From assembly GCA_019671005.1 (NCBI GenBank), contig CM033741.1, positions 7,316,001 through 7,380,000 on the forward strand: DNA of 64,000 bases. Reading direction: 5' to 3'. Both the position numbers and the translations under genes were made by a program. A model generated the notes under the pieces. The model had not been told where the DNA came from. It searched no databases and was given only the letters and a program-made list of their open reading frames with translations. Source of the DNA: Hibiscus mutabilis (lineage: Eukaryota; Streptophyta; Magnoliopsida; Malvales; Malvaceae). Below, piece after piece: positions 10,570-20,192 of this stretch (position 1 is the first letter of the stretch; each line of letters begins with the position of its first letter).

Positions 10570-10947
10570 TAGGGGTGGGCAAAACTCGACTCGAAAAATT
10601 TTAAATAAAATTTGAGTTATAAAATAAAAAATTGAATAACTTAAAATTTTTAGTAATTAATGGATCAAATTTCAAGTTCGAGTTGATTCTCTCAATTCTG
10701 CCTGACACATATATATCACATATGAAATAATACGAAGGAAATATATATGTATTGTATATGGTTATAAAAAAATATTTAAATTAGAAACAATTAGTACCAT
10801 AACATTATAAATGTTTATAATTAAATTTAAACAGAAACTCGAATTCGACTCGAAAAAATTTCAAATAAAGTTTAAGTTATAAAATATGGCTCTTCAACTA
10901 GACTAACTCAAATGTTTTTGACTCAACTCGATCGAATGCCTATCCTA
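10570..10947. mobile_element. hAT-like MITE, TAGGGGTGGGCA ends
   Basis: The left end TAGGGGTGGGCA and right end TGCCTATCCTA are imperfect inverted repeats. Near both ends is an inverted CTCGACTCGA/ACTCAACTCGATCGA block. Flanking 8-mers match only partly, so target duplication is not proven. Confidence 0.4.
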
Positions 10948-11560
10948 GTCAAAAGTACTAGTGTCAATAAAAAATAGTATGAACTAAAAATGAAAAAACA
11001 TATAATTAAAACTAGGATGAGTCTAGATCGGACAATACACATCACTAATGCTAACGCTAGACACTATTGATTTTTAATTTTGTATAATCACATAATTTAT
11101 GTTCATTATTTACAATTTTATCAATTTAGTCATTATATATACATTTAATCGATTCGATTCTAAATAATTCAACTAATTTAACCCTTAGAATATCTATCAT
11201 TTTGATCATAATTTTAATAGAACACTGTATACATCAGTTCTTTTATATTTAAAGATTACCTACTGGATTTGCTTTCCTAAGACACCAATAATTAACTTTA
11301 AGAAATGGAATTTATCATGTTCATTTACCAGTAGAAATAATGGCTTAAAACAGAACTAAATGGAATCTCAAACAACAGAGAAGCAACCAACACTAGCACA
11401 TAACAAATGAAGAAATACAGATTCAGAGATCCATCTTTTATGGGTTCGAATTCGTATATTATCTTAAAAAATGTATTATCTCTATCTAATAAAAAAAAGG
11501 AATTCATTGAAACATCAATTTCTGTTCTTCTTTTTATTCAGGACTGGCTAACAAATTAAT
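10948..11560. other. AT-rich spacer, no gene seen
   Basis: No convincing exon was found here, although it lies downstream of the orphan exon at 11637-11855. Confidence 0.4.
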
Positions 11561-11636
11561 AAAATCACTGCCTAAAAAGAAATATATTGAGCCGATGAAT
11601 CGAAACCCATGAAATATCATTGTTTAACAAGCTTAC

Positions 11637-11855
11637 CCTTTTTGTTGAAGCTTTCCATCTAACAATGAAAGGCCTTGAAGAATAGATTGAAAACCTCCCG
11701 AACACCGCATTTTTTCTTAACTGAAGGGGTTTAAAGGAGTTGGGTTTTGAAGGAAAGCTCAAAGAAAGGCGTGGGTGAGTTAAAACGATATTGTTTTTAT
11801 TTGTAGCACATAAACTGACGCCAAGAATCGACGCCATTGAAGAAGAAGACGCCAT
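11637..11855 (-). CDS. Orphan first exon with chloroplast transit-peptide-like sequence
   Basis: The minus-strand frame starts MASSSSMASILGVSLCATNK. It is rich in Ser, Lys and Arg with almost no acidic residues, which is typical of plastid transit peptides. After residue 73 (ACA AAA AGG) a good GTAAGC donor is present, so I end the exon at 11637; the 23 residues read beyond it are probably intronic. I could not find a second exon between here and the membrane-protein gene. It may be the head of a truncated gene or a transduplicated exon. The mature protein family is unknown. Confidence 0.4.
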
Positions 11856-12044
11856 TGCTGGACTAATTTTGAGTCCGGAAATATGAAATGACGGAATTTA
11901 GTTTACTAAAAGAATCGATGGGTAAATAAGCTTCATAAATTCCATTTCATCAAATAAATTTGTTTGTGTTTTGGCAAAACAATTTCATTAGGTAATGTTT
12001 AAATATAGAAGAACTGACATGTACAAATTGATAGGTTTTTTAAA

Positions 12045-12343
12045 GGGTAAACAACACAGTTGGTCACTAAACTATTTCTACTTTTTTGTTTTGGTTATCA
12101 AACTATTATTTCGTGCAAAATCCTCACTAACGTTACGTCTTCTTTTTCCTATTTTGCTCTCTAATGTTACTTTTTTTCTTCTTGTTTTGGTCACCAAACT
12201 ATTGTTTTTTTGTGAGTCTTTTAACGGCGTGTGACCAAAATATAAAAAAACGTAACATTAGTGACGATTTTGCCAAAAATAATAGTTCGGTGACCAAAAT
12301 AGGAAAACATAAATAGTTTACTGACCAATGATGTTGTTTACCC
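12045..12343. mobile_element. Mutator-like MITE, GGGTAAAC ends, 9-bp target duplication
   Basis: A 299-bp element starts GGGTAAACAACACAGTTGG and ends ATGTTGTTTACCC, with inverted repeats extending inward. It is flanked by perfect 9-bp direct repeats TTTTTTAAA (12036-12044 and 12344-12352). A 9-bp duplication is diagnostic of Mutator-like elements. Confidence 0.75.
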
Positions 12344-12657
12344 TTTTTTAAATATTGAGGGTTAGATTAGTTGAATTATTTTGAATTAGGACTGTATTGA
12401 TAGAATGTGTAAATAATAAAGACTAAATTGATAGAACGTGTAAATGCTACAAATAAAATATATAATTATATAAAATTAGAAAAATACTGGCATGTAACAA
12501 TATGTAGAATTAGTGGTGTGTATAAGTGTGTGTCGCGTGTTTTACCATTTTCCTTAAAAATAATATAAATCAAAGAATCTTTTAAGATCAAGTTAGTGAA
12601 AAATATCAAAATTAGATTAAATATTATTTTATTAGTAAGGGTTTGAGTTATATTTTT

Positions 12658-12872
12658 ATACACAAATTGTGTAAAAAAATTTACATAACTCTTCTATAAA
12701 AATTAAAACTTAAATCCCAACCTCTAGCCCCCTAAACCTTAAACCCTAAATTCTAACCATAAACCTTAAATTTTACACTCTATACACTAAATCCTTAAAT
12801 CCTAACCTAAAACTCTAAACTCTAAAATTAAAAGTCTTGTAAACTAAAGTTTATACAAACCAAAGTATTTTC
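12658..12872. mobile_element. MITE with telomere-like interior, copy 2
   Basis: The ends resemble those at 9234-9475 (ATACACAAATTGTG and the reverse complement of GGTTTGTATAAACTTTAG). The interior again carries CCCTAAACC- and CCTTAAA-type words. Confidence 0.5.
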
Positions 12873-12879
12873 CATCAAG

Positions 12880-13505
12880 GATTAGCCGCTTTTTCAATGT
12901 TTGCCTGCAAACAAAGAAACAGAAGCATCAAGCATGGGCATTTATTAATCACGTAATCTCCATTTAAAAGTCGTTAATTAAATCTATAAAAAAATCGTTA
13001 ATTGAAGGGTTAAATATATGTTTGATCTATAAAGTTGTCACATTTTTATTAGTTTGATATTTAAAGATTTTTTTTTTACCATTTTGAGACTTAAAAATGT
13101 AAATTGTTATCACTATCTACCAATTAAGATAACAAGGCACGTCAAGAAAGTGTCACATGACATGATAAAAAAAAAATCATGTGACTAAAACATTTAAATT
13201 AGTACTAGTTTAATTTTTTTAAAGCTTCTCAGCAACAATTAGTTTTCGTTATCAAATTTTCTTTCAGAAAATCTTGCCTTCCAAACGTACTTTAGGGGGG
13301 AAATAGTAACGAGTTTAATATTGTTTTTCAAAGATGTGGTGGGAAAGTTTGGGTAAAGTGCAGAAATAGTCACTAAACTATCTCAAATAATACAAAATGG
13401 TCATTAAACATTCAAAAGTTACATAATGACCATTTAATTTCCGTTTGCATAGTCTGATATTCATGTAATGGCTAGCCAATAATGTCCTTTTTTCATTCTT
13501 AATTG
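12880..13505. other. Spacer with truncated GGGTAAA repeat
   Basis: A GGGTAAAGTGCAGAAATAGT segment near 13353 resembles the start of the Mutator-like family but has no matching end. No gene was seen. Confidence 0.4.
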
Positions 13506-13510
13506 TGCAG

Positions 13511-13927
13511 ACTCGTCCATTGTGGAGGTATCACTTTCGTGATAAAACATGTTAACTATTTCCTGTTTGCAGGATGAGTTTCTGGATGCAGCGTTGGTCG
13601 TATTTGAAAACAAGCAAGATCTTCCGACTGCTGCTGAAATGACTAATAAGCTTGGCCTCCATTCCCTCGGTGGTCATTTTAGGTACATCCAGAGCACCTG
13701 CGCAACCTCCGGTGAGGGGGTTTACGAGGGTTCGGATTGGCTTTCCAACAACATAGCTAACAAGGTATTAATGATGGGTAACGGCACACGTATCTTTACA
13801 GATCATTTTGCTTAATGATAAGAATAACTTAATGATCAAACTTTTCGATGTTTTTGTAAATTATTTATATGCTTATGTTCGCATGTTTTTTTCTTTGCAG
13901 GCTAAGAAGTTATGGATGCAAGGTTGA
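13511..13927 (+). pseudogene. ADP-ribosylation factor (ARF1-class) gene remnant
   Basis: Three exon pieces keep their splice sites. 13511-13543, after a TGTGCAG acceptor, encodes TRPLWRYHFRD, corresponding to the IRPLWRHYF motif. 13573-13764 encodes 64 residues including the NKQD guanine-specificity motif, [18 protein letters not shown] and [10 protein letters not shown]. 13901-13927 follows another acceptor and reads through the expected stop position into eight extra residues. The N-terminal exons with the P-loop, switch I and the DVGGQ switch II motif are missing, and about 30 codons of the first piece are deleted. Introns are retained, so this is a decayed gene, not a retrocopy. Its position between the membrane-protein and DUF220 genes fits conserved synteny. 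Confidence 0.85.
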
Positions 13928-14917
13928 ATCTTATTTAAGTCTTTTTTTTTCTTTTTTATATAATATTATATCATTATTTTCCTATATCCCCACTTTTCAT
14001 CGGAGACAGTTGGCTTCTTGTTATGCCTTTTGATTCCGACGATGAACAATGTAGTGTATCAGAGCTAAAAATTGTTGAGCTCGTGTTTTTGCTGTTGGTT
14101 AGATTTCCTTTTGTGTTAGTTTATCAATGTTTTCAAAATTATTAGCGGAACAGTTTGTAAAATTGATTTTGTTGATCATTTCTACTACATCACTATTTAA
14201 TCTCTAGTTAAACAAAGACAGATTTAAAATGGACATAGTTAAGGAAGGATTTTTATTTTTATTTTCTTTTCACACCCTTTTAATGTTTTATTTTTTGCTT
14301 GAATTTTTTTTGACGAAATAGTGGTATTTCTCCTCCTATTTTGGAATGTGTTTATACAATAAAAGTTTAAAACTAACATAAAGGTTTAAATATAAAATTA
14401 TTTAACATATATCATATCATATAATTTAATTTATTAATTATTTCAAATATATTTTTGTTTGATTGAATGGAAAAATAGATTCTTAAACTTTTATTACTCG
14501 GAGCAAATAATATTAGTAAAAAAAATATAATTAAATTTATGTTACAACTTAAAACAAAAGTTGAGCTAATAATAATAATAATAAGTTAATGAACAGTATT
14601 TAGATATAGTTATAAACATTTGTATTAGGCATATATAATTTCATATATTACAAAACAAACTCGAATTCGAACAAGTCCGGTAGACCCGAACTCAAAATGA
14701 TCCAAACTCGAGAAAAATCTGAAACTAAAAAAGACCAAACCGAACCTGCCCAAATAGGCCTGATTGTAATCACGCCCAGATGCCAGAAGAGGAAAAGGAT
14801 GGAAAGGAGACTGCCTAAAATCCGAAAGAGTTTAAAATGGGGACATCGTTACAGCGACGTTGAACAAATTTCATACAAAAATATTGGTGCAACAACATAC
14901 AGGTGAATTCGAACAAA
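13928..14917. other. AT-rich spacer between ARF remnant and DUF220 gene
   Basis: There is a (TAA)n run near 14566-14585. The open frame at 14697-14906 has no recognisable features and I regard it as chance. The 3' UTR of the DUF220 gene should lie at the right edge. Confidence 0.4.
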
Positions 14918-17217
14918 TCAAAAACTTGAGGATTCATCTGTCAACAGCTTCTTACGCCGCCGCAATAGCTTCCGATTTCTACGACGTGACTTCCATCTTT
15001 CTTTAATATCACAGACTTGCTCGAGTTGGTAACGATGCTCATTTATTTTCTTTGATAACGAAAGCTCCTTGTCCAAAATTTCCGTGTCATGGCTGCCCTT
15101 GATTCTGTCGGCTTCGGCAAGTAGATCATTTATCAGCATCTCGGTGGTTTTCGCAGGTATTCCACTAAGATACCAAGAAATGGGCGGGGGAGGAGCGATG
15201 GCAGGTTGAATCAGTTGGTCTAAGCTCACCTTTGATCCAATCCTTCCTTTACCTCCAGTACATGAACAATACTCTGCCCATGTTTTCGGTTTGAAAGGAA
15301 AACAGCTTTTCTCATCGACAAAAAGCGGCTCAACTCGCCAGTAACCTTCAAATATTTTCATGAATCCGTTGCTCATTTGTTTGAACCTCATCTGTTAACC
15401 ATGATCATTAGAATTAAGAGTTAACCACTAGTAACCCTTCCACGATCTTTTTGCAAACATATGTGTCGAGTAATCCGAACAAGATAAGTTTAAGCAAAAG
15501 CAATCAAACAAAACTCATATAACTCAGACTCTGGAATTTAGTCGGATATAGGTTTTTTATGTATTCCGAGATTATTGGAAGATCATATCTCCATAATCAT
15601 TCCAAATATGTGTTGGACTCAGGTGCTTCAAGGAAAATGAGAAGTCGGACTACCGTAGGCTCAAACTGCAAACTCAGAACCTCAAAAACCAAAGTCCATA
15701 TGGCCAAGGCTCTCTCGCGGAAATCATAAAAGCAAGTAATTGGGGGGAGGGGGGAATCCATACCGAGTGATCTTCTCTGTTCTGATCCACTAGAACATGA
15801 ACTGAGATGGTTCCTGACCACAAAAGGAATCTCCACACGGCTGATTGTTCCACTTCAGCTACTTGTCTTTGACCTTCATCAATTAAAACCTTTCTTGATA
15901 CGACTTCCTGAATCCAAATATCAGTTCATCAAAATAAAAGCAGGAAATTTCTATAACTGCTCGAAACAGTGACACTGCAGGAATGCCATTCCCTCATGAG
16001 TAGTTGCTATGTTACTTATACTTGAGACTTGAGTGTGTGTTTCGAATTCTTTCATGCGTTTGGAGGGTCCTTTGAGGACTGAATCCTCATAACCAAGTCC
16101 AAAAACATGTCAAACACGGTACTTTAAACTAAATGAAGAGCCAAAGCAACATAGGTAATTGTACTGTAATGAAAAAAGTTCAGATTTATTATTGTGGGTG
16201 AAAATGTAACACCCACCTTAACGTTTTTGAAAACTCTCCTGTTATCAGGATCAGTGACAATGTTATACACCGCATCTGGGGGCAATCCAACATCAACTGT
16301 TGCCTTAAGACGGCAAAGAGAGCCTTTCGCTACACTGACCTGCCGAAAATAACGTTAGATTTTGGAAACTGATAGATCATTAGTAATCAAGAAAGTAAAA
16401 TGACAGGAATGCGTGCTAACACTGGATTTATAGTATGTTTTATTATTAGAAACAGTTTTTTCATCAATGTCGCCTATATGAATGAAATAGTACTACGAAA
16501 GTGTCATGCTTTGTTACTCAGAACTCGGATCTGATTGTTAGACATAGCTATGTGTCTGACAGGAGTATGTTCCATTTTTTCCCCCAAAATTTCCATATAT
16601 TTAGTCATTGGAATTTGGAGGATCATATCCCAATATCTATGTGTGGGATAAGCATCGAATATGAATGTTAGACAAAATGAAGAATCAATGCAACATAAGT
16701 GTCGTATTCTAGACTGATCTAATGCTAAAATCCTTAGTCTATGACAGACACCATGTTTAAGGCAAAGGATGAAACTAGCACCATTCTGGACAATAAAACA
16801 ATAAAATTTCCCAATACCTCTTTACCTCTATTTCTGAAGGTGGACTGACCCATGAAGGATTTCCTCTCCAAGCTTGCAATTGTTTCTCCAGATTGATCCG
16901 CAATCCGGCAGATGACCGGTTCTTCTTCTCAAGAAAAGAGTTCACTAGTTTTATTCCGTCACCATCCTTGGCTAGTCTCTTCAGCTGTGGCTGTAACAAA
17001 AAAAGGGAATTTGTCGGTCAAATTCTAATAGAGAAAAAAAGAATCTATCAGCATGGCTTCCATTAAATAAATTTTGTTCAACGTAAGAGCTACGGCTAAC
17101 CTTAAGACAGTTTTGAAGTTTGTGATGAAGTTGAACAAGAAAGGCAGAAAACACTGGATCAAGAACCTTGGATTTTCCGCTCCTTGGAATATCTATGCTT
17201 ATTTTTTCCCCTCCCAT
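14918..17217 (-). CDS. DUF220 (OBP32pep-like) START-fold protein
   Basis: Five coding exons on the minus strand (17101-17217, 16826-16990, 16217-16339, 15764-15907, 14918-15391) join in phase 0 to give 1023 bp and 340 residues. The product matches the plant DUF220 family, which I believe adopts a START/polyketide-cyclase-like lipid-binding fold; its ligand and role are unknown. Visible family motifs are [88 protein letters not shown] and PPPPISWYL. The last 50 residues are strongly basic ([19 protein letters not shown]) and could be a nuclear signal or nucleic-acid contact. The start is the first ATG after the leader-intron acceptor at 17224. Four of its introns carry copies of one MITE family. 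Confidence 0.9.
15517..15645 (+). mobile_element. Intronic MITE in DUF220 intron 4
   Basis: It contains the family core GGAAGATCATATCTCC and the right-hand GCTTCAAGGAAAATGAGAAG. It lies inside the intron 15392-15763. Confidence 0.55.
16008..16154 (+). mobile_element. Intronic MITE in DUF220 intron 3
   Basis: It starts CTATGTTACTTATACTTG and ends GAAGAGCCAAAGCAACATAG, which are inverted termini. It lies inside intron 15908-16216. Confidence 0.65.
16509..16697 (+). mobile_element. Intronic MITE in DUF220 intron 2
   Basis: It starts CTTTGTTACTCAGAACTCGG, has the core GGAGGATCATATCCC and ends AATCAATGCAACATAAG. It lies inside intron 16340-16825. Confidence 0.65.
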
Positions 17218-17378
17218 TCTCACCTGTGAAATATGAATATAAATACATGTTAATCCATTACCAATGAAAATATGTATTCTTATTCTTCCAAAATTTCTGA
17301 AATTTCGGGCGGATCAGTGATAGTGGAAATTTTCAGTCTTTGCTTGGCAGCAAGATACTTAGATAATTACTATAGCTC

Positions 17379-17526
17379 TTAGTTATGTTGCTCCGACTTT
17401 TCATTTTCCTTAAATGCCCGTATCTGACATATGTTCAGATATGGGTACGGAGATACGACTACCGAAACTAAAAAAATATTGAACATACTTGTAAACTAAT
17501 ACTCACAACTGAGATAGAGTAACATA
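17379..17526 (-). mobile_element. Intronic MITE in DUF220 leader intron (reverse)
   Basis: The plus strand reads TATGTTGCTCCGACTTTTC at the left and GAGATAGAGTAACATAG at the right. The orientation is opposite to the next two copies. Confidence 0.6.
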
Positions 17527-17683
17527 GGCACTTAAGTATCAGTTTCTTGACTACGTTGCAATTTAAATGTTAGTTGCAAAACTCTGTAATCTGTATAGCT
17601 TTGAATATATTAAGTACAAATGAAAGATATAACATAAAACGATAGCTTATTTATCAAGGTTAAATGCAAATTTCCCATCCAGT

Positions 17684-17850
17684 GTTATGTTACTTGGACT
17701 CGAGTGCACGAGTCGAATATGAGTTTGTCCTAAACACATGTATATTCTCTTTTCCCCCCTAAACTTTCCCATAAATTTGAAGTGTCTTTGGAGGATCATA
17801 TCATCATAACCATCTTCGAAAATGTGCCCAACGTAAGTAAAGAGTCGAAG
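17684..17850 (+). mobile_element. Intronic MITE in DUF220 leader intron (forward, second)
   Basis: It starts TATGTTACTTGGACTCGAG, has the core GGAGGATCATATCATC and ends AAAGAGTCGAAGCAAAGTAG. Confidence 0.65.
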
Positions 17851-18065
17851 CAAAGTAGATCCGATGTACCAAAGATACGAAGAAACAGACCCTTAGTTAA
17901 ACTAGCAAACCACACACAATTATACACTCTTTAGGATTATCTGTTGTCTCTGTACAAAAGACCTTAGAACATAGACAAGAGTAAAAAATCGCATTCTGGT
18001 TAGGCGATTCAGGTAGGATCAAGAACACTATGATGTGTATTTAATTTCATCTATATTACCAAGAT

Positions 18066-18250
18066 CTGTTTCGAGTGTTGGACACGAGTCTATATTGAAT
18101 ATCCATATGTTCAATATTTTTCAAGATTATGTAGTTGGAAGGTCTTAAGAGGATCATATACCCTACCATTGTCGAAATATGCATCAAATCCGGGGGTCAA
18201 AACACGGATGCTTCGAGAAGAATGAAGAGTTCATAGCAATATAGCTTTTC
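18066..18250 (+). mobile_element. Intronic MITE in DUF220 leader intron (forward, third)
   Basis: It is more diverged. It has AGAGGATCATATACCC in the core and GAAGAGTTCATAGCAATATAG at the right end. Confidence 0.5.
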
Positions 18251-18880
18251 ATCAATTAATTAACTGAAAGCACATCTCTTAAAGGAAGTAAAATTTTACT
18301 TGGAAACATCAGAAAGATTCCTACAATCAGATTAAACTAACAATAATCCTAGAGATAAACCTCTGAAACAATTAATCAAATAAAGCTAATCTCTAAAGAA
18401 ATGCCACCTAAATCGAAATTCAAGATTCTCCTTCAAGACAGATCAATTGGAATTACAAACCATCAATACTATGCTTCGAAACATGAATTTGAATATTTAA
18501 ATGCGGATTTCATTTGTTATATAAATTATAAAAAATCTGAAACTCAAAATCATAAAGACAACCTAGAAATCCACAAATTGTAAGTGTAATTTGTGGAAAT
18601 TTTTAAAAAAAAATCCCAAATGCAACCTAAAACGTTATAATCAAAATGATAAAAGGCAGAGACAAGAAAAATACAGAAACGTAAACAAAAATGAACATCA
18701 CGGCAGAAATCAAATAGCTCTTGCAATGAAAAATTAATAAGAGAAAGGGTTCAACTTACAGTATGAATCTGGGGAGAAGAATATTCATTCCAGGTGAAAA
18801 TAAACAAAACCCAGAATTTAAAATTCAGGAAATTGGCAATGGGAAATTGAAAGTGGATAGCTTTTCTGGTTTAGAAGTTA

Positions 18881-19469
18881 GGCGCCAAAAGAGATGAAGC
18901 ACGTGAAACACGGTATTCCAAGGGCGGCAACGTGCTTGGTCTTCGAAAAAAAAAACAGTGTTCAACCATTCAACCAAAGGAAGCTTCTTGAAAATTGATC
19001 TGAAAATTTGATCGTAACTTTATTGTTGTTATTATTTCAGACCGACCAAAAATACAGTAAAAAAAACGATTATAAAATGTCGATTAGGTTCCATTTTTAT
19101 TTTATTGTATTCGGAGATAACTGAATTTGGAAATTGGAAATGTGCTTTATTCCTTCCTAGACCAATCGGATAAGACCTGATTATATTTCACTGGGAAAAA
19201 AATCAACAATTAAGGACACATGAGATGATTAAAGTCGCTTGTGAAAGAAAAAAACTCAGCCCATATTAATTTACCATAAGTTAATTCTAAATTTATTTTC
19301 ATAAAAGGTATAATATAAAATAATATTAAATATCAATTATTTAATATAATAAAAAATAATAATAATAAATTGAAATATTAATTTGATTGATAAATTAGGA
19401 TCAGATAATGCAAATAAATAAAAATCATCAGTCTTTTGGTGTATCTATTTATGTTTCTCACTAAATTAT
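18881..19469. other. Intergenic, divergent promoter space
   Basis: This AT-rich stretch lies between the divergent DUF220 and bHLH genes and presumably holds the DUF220 promoter. A CACGTG-like element was not resolved. No gene was seen. Confidence 0.35.
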
Positions 19470-19620
19470 TTGGTTTAGAGTTTATGATAAGTGTTTAGGG
19501 AATTTAGGTAAGTGTATTTTTTAGGATTTAAGAGATAGAAATTAGAGTTAGAGCTTATATTTTTTTTAGTGTTGGAGCATAGAAAAAGACTCCAAAAAGG
19601 GCAGAAGATTTTTGTTCAAT
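19470..19620. repeat. TTTTAGTGTTG family element, copy 3
   Basis: It contains GGTTTAGAGTTTATGA, TTTTTTTAGTGTTGGAGC and AAAAAGGGCAGAAGATTTTT, closely parallel to the copies at 10395 and 32395. Confidence 0.45.
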
Positions 19621-20192
19621 GCAAATATCTATTATAGGGCGGCCTTCCTAAAATAATTTACTTGTTCACAATATCAAATTTCGAACTCATCCACGCTTAT
19701 GTATAGTTTTAATACTTATCCTCTTACTTTTAAAAAAAATGCTTATCCTCTTATAATAATATAAATTTTAACATATTCATACATTCCTATGATATTCCCA
19801 TTTTTCTTGTATCATATCATGTTTCATATAATATTGTTGTTTTTTTTATTTAATGTTTCATATAATATTGTTAATTAGTGTATTCATGCCAAATTCATAT
19901 TGTGTGATCCGCTTACTATATCTGATGGTGAAGGGTTTCTGCAGTTAGAGGTAGCTGTCACAAGTTGCTTTGTTTTTACAAACACTGGTGGTTTTGGTAA
20001 AAGAGAAAAAGTGAAAAAACTGCTTCTGCCACCTCTCTGTCACAGATTTTGTACCCTACTTTAAGATGATCCCCTAACAGTACCCACCACTGTGACTTGG
20101 TTACCCTTCAAGCTTTAAAAAATATAACTTTCATTTCTCTGTAATTTCTTCAGTAATTTCTTTGGTTGTTGTTTTCAGAGGTGACAAACACA
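19621..20192 (+). promoter_or_regulatory. Upstream region of the bHLH gene
   Basis: The interval holds AT-rich sequence with a repeated CATATAATATTGTT word near 19828-19870 and a 5' leader rich in TTTC and TTTG before the ATG at 20193. No certain TATA box could be fixed. A candidate AATATAAC lies near 20118-20128. Confidence 0.3.

Larger units (their letters stand above)
17218..18880 (-). other. DUF220 leader: 5' UTR exon, long leader intron and short uORF
   Basis: A donor ATACT|GTAAGTTG at 18759/18760 and the acceptor TTTCACAG at 17224 define a 1536-bp intron in the 5' UTR. In the non-coding first exon an ATG at 18786-18788 opens a 10-codon frame (MNILLPRFIL) that closes at a TGA formed just across the splice junction. 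The transcript would therefore carry a short upstream ORF. The transcription start is not defined. Confidence 0.55.

Noticed and set aside
14697..14906. 69-residue Lys/Arg-rich frame as a gene
   Set aside because: No start context, no splice partners, no recognisable motif, and surrounding sequence is AT-rich spacer.
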